Shown in pieces: positions 1 through 5,015 of a stretch of DNA of 5,015 bases (positions are counted from its first letter, which is position 1; every line of letters starts with the position of its first letter). The stretch covers positions 1 to 5,015 of the forward strand of contig JAFYYO010000242.1 of assembly GCA_017557475.1 (NCBI GenBank), in the 5' to 3' direction. Made by a program: the position numbers and the translations under genes. The stretch comes from Bacteroidaceae bacterium (GTDB taxonomy: Bacteria; Bacteroidota; Bacteroidia; Bacteroidales; Bacteroidaceae). Under the pieces are notes generated by a model. The model saw only the letters and a list, made by a program, of their open reading frames with translations. It was not told the DNA's origin and made no database searches.

Positions 1-3000
1 CAATCCTTCGGCATCCAACTCACCAATGAGGTCGTACAATTTGTTCGCTGCAGTAAGCATGGCGATGTAAGCCTTGCGACATGTGAGTACTTGGTTGAAG
101 AGATCGGAGAAGGTATTGATGAGAGCAATCTTGTTTTCGGTCTGTTCGACTTCTGCGATGGCAGCTCCAAGTTGTGTCTTCAGATCTTCCGAGATGTTGG
201 GATGCTGAGCGAGTTCGTCGTCGGCGTCGCTGAAGTCAAAGTCCACGATAACCTGAGCACGAGCCTGATAGCCTTCGAGCACCTCAGTAAGTTTCTCGTC
301 GGCTTCCTCTGCTGTGCCAAGATAGAAGACATGCAGGTCGCCGAATGGCATCCAGTCATTAGCAAGACCGGTTCCTTGATTGCGCGTGCCGATTGTCAGT
401 GTGCTGTCGGTCACTTCAGTTGCACAGAAGTTTTGGTAACGGCCAGCATTAAAGGCAACAGAGCAGGCGTCACGAGAATTGGGAACCCAACCAGACACAT
501 CGTCATCATATGCAGCATCGCCACCTTGGCCGAGACAGTTCACTCCAGGCTCTGCATCTTCATAGGAGATGACATCTTCGCCTTGCGACATGAAGTAGTT
601 CACGGTGTTGTTCAGGTAGAGCTGGCCTGCATAGAACTTGGAATAGATATCCGAGCCAGCACGGAACAAGCCGTTGACATCCATCATGTAGATACCATTC
701 GGCAGTTGCGTCAACGTCTGGGAAGCATCGAAACTCTTGTTGTTAAATGCTTCGGGAATAGGCATGATTGCGGTATTGCCAGCAATGCTTGCGGTGCCGC
801 CTTCGAATTCAACAGTCCATCCCTCATAACCATCTTCAAAGTTGGGATTTACCAGCAAGCGAGTAATCTCGGTTCCAGGAGTGATGCCACCTGCGATGGC
901 ATTCTCCAGCATCTGGTTAACGAAGGCGATTTCGTCTGCAAGGGCTTCGTCGTCCAGATTGAGATACTCCATGATGTAGGCATAGCTTCCGTTGGGATAG
1001 TTCTTGTTGGGCTCTACATTATCTTGAAGATATGTTCGTAGGAAGTCGCTCCATTCGCCTTCAAGGTCGTTCTCTTGCAGATAGATGGTAGCTTCCTCGC
1101 AGGTCTGTACGTATGTGTCATAGTTGGCAGCAGATATCTTAATGCTCTCCTTCAAATCATTAGAAGCCTGATATGTCTCAAGGAATTCTTTGAGAGTTTC
1201 GATGCTCTCCCATGACTGAACCTCTGCTGCATATTCGTCGAGCAGTTCCTGATAAGCAACTGTTTCTTCGATGAACTCAGTTTCGTGGGCAATAATGGTG
1301 CTAATGAAGGCTGCTACAGACGAGGGATCGTCGGGATTGATGTTTGCATAGTCTCCGTCCTTTGTCAGATAAACAACTTTACTGTCGCCATATGGCAAGG
1401 GATAGAAATCTTCATCAAGAGTCTGAAGCCATACAACATCGATGAAAGCTTCTTCGTTCAGTTTCCAAGCAATCTCACCGCTTGCCAGTTGCTCGTCGGT
1501 AACAAGAGTTGCCTCTTGAGGATTGGCGGTCTTACCGCTTGAAGAGCCATTGATGTAGTCGCCCTGATAGTAGCTGTTGATAATCTTCGAGTTCGGACCA
1601 TTCAGAGCACCGAAGAACTGAGCATATCTTGCTGACTCTACAGTACCAATGGACAAACAGTTCTTGATAGTTGCGAAGGGTGCGTTTGCATAACCTACTA
1701 TGCCGCCAAAGGTGCAGCCGCCAGGAGCATCGTTGGTGTTGACAAGCTTGCCGTCGAACAGGCAGTTGGTGATGTTGACATAGGTTGAGGTACTGTTGTT
1801 GACATAACCGATGATACCACCATAGTTACCGCTACCACCTGCATCGCTGGCAGCCAGAGTGCCGGAGTAGGTACAGCCTTCTATGATGGTCATCGTTCCA
1901 TGAGCACCGCCCAAGATGCCGGCTTGTCTGCCGCCTGCATAGGTGTTATTGATGTTTACGTAACTTTGGATGCCCTTGATAGCGAGTTCATTATCGCGTG
2001 CATAGGCGGCAACACCGCCTGTATATTGGTAAGCTGTATTGATTGTTCCATAGATTGTGAAGTTCTCAATGAGACAGCCACTGGTGATAACGCCAAAGAG
2101 GCCGAAGAAATTCTGATTGGCAGTAGAGTTAAAGTGAAGAATCTTGTGTCCTTGACCATCGAAATGACCGCCGTAAGCAGAAGTATTTTGATTGCCTGTA
2201 CTCCAGTCACCAATAGGCGTCCAGACAACCTTAGTTTCTTCTGGGTCTGCTTCTTCTGGCATCAGGTCAGTAAAGTCGATGTCGGCAGTCAAAATGGCAT
2301 TGGCGTTAATGGTTCCCTTGTTTACCTTCATTCTGAACCATGTGAGCTGCTTGGCATTGGCAATCTCGTAGAAACCATCAGCATTGGGAGTCATGCCATC
2401 TTCGAAGTAGAGACCGCAATAGTCGCAGAAGCCATCAACGATGTTGTGGTCGTCCTGAGTAACTTCTGTATAGGTGTTGGTATAGGTTGCGTCTCCATAG
2501 GCATCGCCATTACAGTGCAGGCGTCCAATCATATAGACTTGTCCGTGAGTAGAGTCAAGCACGGGAGCTTCATCGGTGCCCAAAGTCTGATACCAGCCGA
2601 TTTCCGACTGGTCGCCATTCAATGCATAGCATACTGCACCAGAAGAAAGCTGCTCGGTAGCGAAGCTAAGGGCTGATGTCAGCGCATCTACGCAGCTATC
2701 GTTGCGACCTGCGCCATAAGCACTGCCTTCAAGCCAGCAGTTACCCGTCAGTTTATTAGCATCGAATGTCCTTAAGCGACCTACGATTGCACTGCCGAAA
2801 GTGGGATTTGCTTCGGAGTCTTCGCAAGTTAACTTGCCTATGTTCAAACAGCCCTTCACTGTTGAGCCAGTATTGTTGAGGTAGCCTGCAATGCCGCCTG
2901 CGGCACAGTTTGTGTCAGCGTAAGTGATGTCACCGTAGTTGGTACAATACTCTACATAATCGCCTCCAAGATAAGCCACGATGCCGGCAAAGTTGTCATT

Positions 3001-4197
3001 ATTGCCGGCGACTACCGTCATAGAACCTGCAAAGCTACAGCCGCTAATGGTATTGCTGCCTTGAGCAGAGCCTACTACGCCGCCGACATGATGTGTTCCG
3101 CTTTCTGTTACGGCAATTGTCAAAGAGGAGTGAACATTGGAAATAGTGCTACCTGTCGTCCATCCTACAACTCCAGAACCAGTTCCTTCCGTTACGGTAA
3201 GTGAACCATCGATGCTGAAGTTCCTGATGACAGCGGAGCTGGTGAAGCCGAATAGACCGAACTTTCCGATACTTGTTCCATCGAAACCTGAAATCTTGTG
3301 TCCTTGTCCGTCGAAGACACCTGAATAGGGTGTGCCATCGATACCGATAGGAGTCTCCCAAGGATCGGTAAGGGTGATGTCGGCTGTCAATACGGCATGA
3401 GCATCGTTGTTGCCAGCTTTTACGTATTGGGCAAAGTTCACCAAGTCTTCTGCAGTAGCAATTTCCGTTACAACAGGAGGAACGGCGCTGCCCAACTCGA
3501 TTACTTGTGCATCGGTAAGTGGAGTTTCCCAGAAAGTTACTTGGGAAACGTAGTTGTCTTGTTTCTCGCCGTCTTCGTCGCAGAACAGATAGAAGCCAAA
3601 GGGCATTATCTTAAAGCGGTCGTTGTTGTCGGGATTGGCAGCGACGAGTTTCTTCCCATCCACATAGAGAATGTTCTTGCCGTCACGATAGCTCAGCACG
3701 ACGCGATACCACTTGCCATCCTGAATGCTCCCGAAATAGCCGGGACTGGTAAAGGAACCTATACCAATCTTGTGCTCATGGATGAAAAGGTCGCCGTCGT
3801 TGGTGTTGTCTTCTTTCGTTTGGAACAAGCCGTCGTAGGGATTGGTATTAGGTGCCATAATGTCCATCAAGATGGTGTAGGCCTGCGAAGCGGCTGAGCC
3901 TTCTGCACGAGACACTTTCAAGGCCGAAGTTGCTGGCACCAAGATAGCTTTGCTTCCATCGACGGGACCATCTGTTTGGGTTATGCCAGCCCCGTTGAGA
4001 GTGGAAAGCGTAATGCTTTTCGAACCTAACACTGCGGGAGTCATCGTCAGACTTCCCTTATCGGGAGCCATCAAGTCGCTCGCATTGTTGAAGTTCCATT
4101 GTGCAGTAGGATCGGGAACTACCTGCGCTCCAACACGCACACTGTTTCCGAACAGCCCTATTAGAGCAATAAGGAAAAGAAGTAATTTCTGTTTCAT
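1..4197 (-). CDS. Large secreted LamG/GLUG-repeat surface protein (3' end beyond window)
   Basis: This minus-strand frame opens at the ATG at 4197-4195 and stays open for 1,399 codons to the window edge, so the C-terminus is missing. I read every codon and found no stop or frameshift. Residues 1-24 form a type I signal peptide (MKQKLLLFLIALIGLFG..., cleavage predicted at VGA|Q), with no lipobox Cys. Residues ~32-240 resemble a LamG/concanavalin-like jelly roll (AQWNFNN near the start, DGKWYRVVLSY and ILYVDGKK at 160-184, VTFWETPLTDAQV near 220). Residues ~245-555 and ~611-943 are two GLUG cassettes, joined by a Cys/His-bearing linker. Residues ~960-1104 are acidic and helical. Residues ~1112-1294 look like a galactose-binding-like beta-sandwich (LLVNPNFEDGYEGWT to WMPFGDLHVFYLG). 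Residues ~1296-1399 are again helical. No catalytic motif is seen. The domain calls come from pattern recognition. A role in adhesion or glycan binding at the cell surface is inference. A sorting domain may lie in the unseen C-terminus. The start is supported by the signal peptide and the upstream promoter. Confidence 0.93.
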   Translation of the reverse strand, partial: MKQKLLLFLIALIGLFGNSVRVGAQVVPDPTAQWNFNNASDLMAPDKGSLTMTPAVLGSKSITLSTLNGAGITQTDGPVDGSKAILVPATSALKVSRAEGSAASQAYTILMDIMAPNTNPYDGLFQTKEDNTNDGDLFIHEHKIGIGSFTSPGYFGSIQDGKWYRVVLSYRDGKNILYVDGKKLVAANPDNNDRFKIMPFGFYLFCDEDGEKQDNYVSQVTFWETPLTDAQVIELGSAVPPVVTEIATAEDLVNFAQYVKAGNNDAHAVLTADITLTDPWETPIGIDGTPYSGVFDGQGHKISGFDGTSIGKFGLFGFTSSAVIRNFSIDGSLTVTEGTGSGVVGWTTGSTISNVHSSLTIAVTESGTHHVGGVVGSAQGSNTISGCSFAGSMTVVAGNNDNFAGIVAYLGGDYVEYCTNYGDITYADTNCAAGGIAGYLNNTGSTVKGCLNIGKLTCEDSEANPTFGSAIVGRLRTFDANKLTGNCWLEGSAYGAGRNDSCVDALTSALSFATEQLSSGAVCYALNGDQSEIGWYQTLGTDEAPVLDSTHGQVYMIGRLHCNGDAYGDATYTNTYTEVTQDDHNIVDGFCDYCGLYFEDGMTPNADGFYEIANAKQLTWFRMKVNKGTINANAILTADIDFTDLMPEEADPEETKVVWTPIGDWSTGNQNTSAYGGHFDGQGHKILHFNSTANQNFFGLFGVITSGCLIENFTIYGTINTAYQYTGGVAAYARDNELAIKGIQSYVNINNTYAGGRQAGILGGAHGTMTIIEGCTYSGTLAASDAGGSGNYGGIIGYVNNSTSTYVNITNCLFDGKLVNTNDAPGGCTFGGIVGYANAPFATIKNCLSIGTVESARYAQFFGALNGPNSKIINSYYQGDYINGSSSGKTANPQEATLVTDEQLASGEIAWKLNEEAFIDVVWLQTLDEDFYPLPYGDSKVVYLTKDGDYANINPDDPSSVAAFISTIIAHETEFIEETVAYQELLDEYAAEVQSWESIETLKEFLETYQASNDLKESIKISAANYDTYVQTCEEATIYLQENDLEGEWSDFLRTYLQDNVEPNKNYPNGSYAYIMEYLNLDDEALADEIAFVNQMLENAIAGGITPGTEITRLLVNPNFEDGYEGWTVEFEGGTASIAGNTAIMPIPEAFNNKSFDASQTLTQLPNGIYMMDVNGLFRAGSDIYSKFYAGQLYLNNTVNYFMSQGEDVISYEDAEPGVNCLGQGGDAAYDDDVSGWVPNSRDACSVAFNAGRYQNFCATEVTDSTLTIGTRNQGTGLANDWMPFGDLHVFYLGTAEEADEKLTEVLEGYQARAQVIVDFDFSDADDELAQHPNISEDLKTQLGAAIAEVEQTENKIALINTFSDLFNQVLTCRKAYIAMLTAANKLYDLIGELDAEGL
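1369..2367 (-). repeat. Second GLUG cassette (protein-level repeat, about residues 611-943)
   Basis: This cassette repeats the plan of the first. Its lead-in is EIANAKQLTWFRMKV, AILTADIDFTD, WTPIGDW and GGHFDGQGHKI. Six rungs follow: GLFGV (699), GGVAAY (727), AGILGG (759), GGIIGY (793), GGIVGY (831) and AQFFGAL (859). It closes with QLASGEIAWKLNE, VVWLQTLDEDFYPLP and KVVY. Matching order and spacing, including the shared DGQGHKI lead-in and the closing W/Y-Q-T-L signature, indicate descent from an internal duplication. The sequences have since diverged well away from identity. Confidence 0.8.
2533..3465 (-). repeat. First GLUG cassette (protein-level repeat, about residues 245-555)
   Basis: The cassette opens with EIATAEDLVNFAQYV, VLTADITLTD and PIGIDGTPYSGVFDGQGHKI, the usual lead-in of GLUG proteins. 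Six Gly-rich rungs follow at about 30-residue spacing: GLFGF (314), SGVVGW (341), GGVVGS (372), AGIVAY (404), GGIAGY (434) and GSAIVGR (468). Most are followed by a short strand and a Cys- or Asn-containing turn such as TISGC or TVKGC. It closes with QLSSGAVCYALNG, GWYQTLG and APVLDSTHGQVY. GLUG motifs (PF07581) occur in bacterial surface proteins and are thought to stack as beta-solenoid turns. That fold is inferred here, not shown. Confidence 0.8.
4123..4197 (-). other. Sec signal peptide of the large surface protein
   Basis: Residues 1-24 have the layout of a signal peptidase I substrate. The basic start is MKQK, the hydrophobic core is LLLFLIALIGLFG (5-17), and a polar end NSVRVGA leads to probable cleavage after Ala24. 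The next residue is Gln25, followed by VVPDP. There is no Cys near the site, so this is not a lipoprotein. The peptide sends the protein to the periplasm. Final surface export would need a signal in the part of the protein not shown. Confidence 0.85.
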
Positions 4198-4262
4198 GTT
4201 GTTTTGAGTTTGTAAAAGGTTTATATAAAGGATAAATGTGCTATTTACTATAGAATGTGCGA
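4198..4262 (-). promoter_or_regulatory. 5' leader of the LamG/GLUG gene, no Shine-Dalgarno
   Basis: The bases upstream of the start read ACAAACTCAAAACAAC before ATG on the minus strand. There is no AGGAG-like ribosome binding site. An A-rich leader without a Shine-Dalgarno sequence is usual for highly translated Bacteroidetes genes, so its absence does not argue against the start. I see no riboswitch or attenuator structure here. Confidence 0.5.
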
Positions 4263-4270
4263 CAAAGATA
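4263..4270 (-). promoter_or_regulatory. Probable Bacteroidetes -7 promoter box for the LamG/GLUG gene
   Basis: The minus strand reads TATCTTTG, an exact match to the Bacteroidetes sigma-ABfr -7 consensus TAnnTTTG. Transcription would begin near 4256, giving a leader of roughly 60 bases. The expected -33 TTTG/TTG box, about 19-21 bases further upstream, is not clear; that region reads GTAGCATGC. The A+T-rich setting between the upstream terminator and the start codon supports a promoter here. It is the only match to this consensus that I found in the intergenic space. Confidence 0.55.
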
Positions 4271-4272
4271 TT

Positions 4273-4286
4273 CAATATTTATATTG
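4273..4286. promoter_or_regulatory. 14-bp inverted repeat beside the -7 box (possible operator)
   Basis: CAATAT and ATATTG form a perfect inverted repeat around a two-base centre (TT). It sits immediately upstream of the proposed -7 box, inside the spacer where RNA polymerase would bind, so a regulator bound here could control the LamG/GLUG gene. Palindromes arise easily in A+T-rich DNA, so this is tentative. Confidence 0.3.
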
Positions 4287-4331
4287 CATGCTACTTTTTG
4301 CAAAAAAAAAACGCCTTATTTACAGTGAACA

Positions 4332-4360
4332 TAAAAAAAGGGACGTTTTCAGACGTCCCT
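4332..4360 (-). terminator. Intrinsic terminator after the DUF4831-family gene
   Basis: On the minus strand the sequence forms an 8-bp perfect stem, AGGGACGT with ACGTCCCT (arms 4360-4353 and 4346-4339), around a six-base loop. The stem's final T is the first of a run of seven Ts (4339-4333). This is a classic Rho-independent terminator acting on minus-strand transcripts. On the plus strand the hairpin is followed by GCATATATCC rather than a T tract, so it should work in one direction only. It separates the DUF4831-family transcript from the LamG/GLUG gene. Confidence 0.88.
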
Positions 4361-4378
4361 GCATATATCCACAAACTT

Positions 4379-4466
4379 AACGTGGATTAATTACAATCAT
4401 AACGTGTAATGCTTACAATCATAACGTGTAATGTTTGCAATCATAACGTGTAATGATTGGCAACAA
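4379..4466. repeat. 22-bp tandem repeat array (about 3.5-4 units) in the 3' UTR of the DUF4831-family gene
   Basis: The motif AACGTG recurs at exactly 22-bp steps, at 4379, 4401, 4423 and 4445. An 18-bp core, CAATCATAACGTGTAATG, is identical in three copies (4394-4411, 4416-4433, 4438-4455), each separated by four variable bases. The unit at 4379 is degenerate in its middle but keeps AACGTG at one end and TTACAATCAT at the other. Each core also contains a dyad (ATTACA, nine bases, TGTAAT; perfect in the first full copy). The array lies between the DUF4831 stop and the terminator, so it is probably transcribed. Its function is unknown. Confidence 0.9.
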
Positions 4467-4481
4467 CACTGGTGATGTTTC

Positions 4482-5015
4482 TTACTCCATCACGTCTTTC
4501 GTTCCGCCAGTAGTTTGGAAGAAGGTTACCTGCGTGTTTGTCTTCTTGTCGAAGAGCGTGTTGGAGAGGATTTCTACGATGCCGAACTGTGCCATCGGAG
4601 TCTCCATATTGACATATTCATGCCCGTTATACGAGACATTAATCTTAGTGCGAGCAGGTACGTTATAATAAACGCCGTGCTCCATCTTAGCACGTTTCTT
4701 GGCAGTCTCCTCAGAAGGAACAGAGGCTGGAATTGTCTCCAAAACCTTGATGGAAGCGATGACTGGCTCGCCTGCAAGATTGTCGGCATCCACTACTCCA
4801 AGCTTCTGCGAGAAGCGGAACAAGATGTCGCGATTGGTTTCTTGTTGGGGGTCGTAGAAGAAAGAGAAGACTTCCGTATCTGTCTGCGTAGTTCCACTAA
4901 ACAGAGACTCCAGCACGGAAGCCTGTTTGTCGAGCTGTTCGAGCATGAGTTTCAGTTGAGCGCCGTCCTTCGGAGTATTGTCTGCCTCACCACGAATGAG
5001 TGAGTTCTTGCTGTC
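4482..5015 (-). CDS. DUF4831-family protein (C-terminal 177 residues; 5' end beyond window)
   Basis: This minus-strand frame is open from the window edge at 5015 to a TAA at 4484-4482, giving 177 residues. The frame continues in the family pattern upstream of the Met at 4946 (RGEADNTPKDGAQLKL), so that Met is internal and the real start is outside the window. Features I recognise from DUF4831, a Bacteroidetes family of about 350 residues with unknown function, are GEADNTPKDG, then LEQLDKQASVLESLFSGTT, then the FYDP strand, RDILFRFSQKLGVVDADNLAGEP, the HGVYYNVPAR core, and MAQFGIVEIL near the end. The visible part looks mainly beta-stranded. Its N-terminus, including any signal peptide or lipobox, is not visible. 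An intrinsic terminator follows about 120 bases after the stop, so this gene ends its own transcript and is probably not co-transcribed with the downstream LamG/GLUG gene. The family call rests on remembered motifs, and no function can be given. Confidence 0.85.
   Translation of the reverse strand, partial: DSKNSLIRGEADNTPKDGAQLKLMLEQLDKQASVLESLFSGTTQTDTEVFSFFYDPQQETNRDILFRFSQKLGVVDADNLAGEPVIASIKVLETIPASVPSEETAKKRAKMEHGVYYNVPARTKINVSYNGHEYVNMETPMAQFGIVEILSNTLFDKKTNTQVTFFQTTGGTKDVME

Noticed and set aside
91..1041. Plus-strand open frame of 316 codons
   Set aside because: It lies fully antisense to the large gene and in the same codon register, so its length only reflects rare use of TTA, CTA and TCA codons in that gene. 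The product is Cys/Ile/Val-rich with no recognisable domain.
1900..2676. Plus-strand open frame of 258 codons
   Set aside because: Same in-register antisense shadow of the second GLUG cassette; the repeated Gly/Ile/Cys composition mirrors the sense repeats.
3397..3897. Plus-strand open frame of 166 codons
   Set aside because: Antisense in-register shadow of the LamG-like region with no family features.
4295..4306. TTTTTGCAAAAA palindrome
   Set aside because: Simple homopolymer runs meeting at GC give such a palindrome by chance in A+T-rich DNA; no further support for an operator.
4302..4311. Run of ten Ts on the minus strand as a second terminator
   Set aside because: No G+C-rich hairpin precedes it in the direction of transcription; it is more likely part of the A+T-rich upstream region of the promoter.
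4379..4466. CRISPR array
   Set aside because: The identical cores are only 18 bp and the variable gaps only 4 bp, far too short for spacers; no cas genes are present.
4944..4946. Met codon as start of the DUF4831-family gene
   Set aside because: The frame continues upstream to the window edge with family-like sequence (RGEADNTPKDG), so this Met is internal.
4515..5003. Plus-strand open frame overlapping the DUF4831-family gene
   Set aside because: The minus-strand frame gives recognisable family motifs and is followed by a terminator; the plus-strand product has neither.

Overview
The window looks like chromosomal DNA from a gut- or oral-type Bacteroidales bacterium, most likely of the Prevotella/Segatella/Bacteroides group. 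Several things point there. The surface protein combines a LamG-like domain with GLUG repeats. The upstream gene fits the Bacteroidetes-restricted DUF4831 family. The only good promoter match is the Bacteroidetes -7 box (TAnnTTTG), there is no Shine-Dalgarno sequence, and the signal peptide places Gln right after the predicted cleavage site. The coding DNA is roughly half G+C, while the intergenic DNA is strongly A+T-rich. Species level cannot be set from this window.

All supported genes lie on the minus strand, so the biological order runs from high to low coordinates. Positions 5015-4482 hold the 3' part of a DUF4831-family gene whose start lies outside the window. Positions 4481-4198 are intergenic. 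In transcription order this stretch holds a 22-bp tandem repeat array (4466-4379), a strong intrinsic terminator (4360-4332), and the promoter region of the next gene, with a -7 box at 4270-4263 and a small palindrome just upstream of it. From 4197 down to position 1, without a single stop codon, runs one very large gene of at least 1,399 codons whose 3' end lies beyond the window.

The large gene encodes a secreted, modular surface or extracellular protein. In order it has a signal peptide, a LamG/concanavalin-like domain, a first GLUG cassette, a short Cys/His-containing linker, a second GLUG cassette, a helical region, a galactose-binding-like beta-sandwich and a further helical region that continues out of the window. 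No catalytic domain is visible. By analogy with related architectures it is best described as an adhesion or glycan/host-surface-binding protein, but the ligand is unknown. The terminator and separate promoter indicate that the two genes are independent transcription units, so their adjacency is not evidence of a shared pathway.

I found no RNA genes, CRISPR array, insertion sequence or phage genes. The least explained features are the 22-bp tandem array with dyad symmetry in the DUF4831 3' untranslated region, the mosaic architecture of the giant protein, and the Cys/His linker between its two GLUG cassettes.
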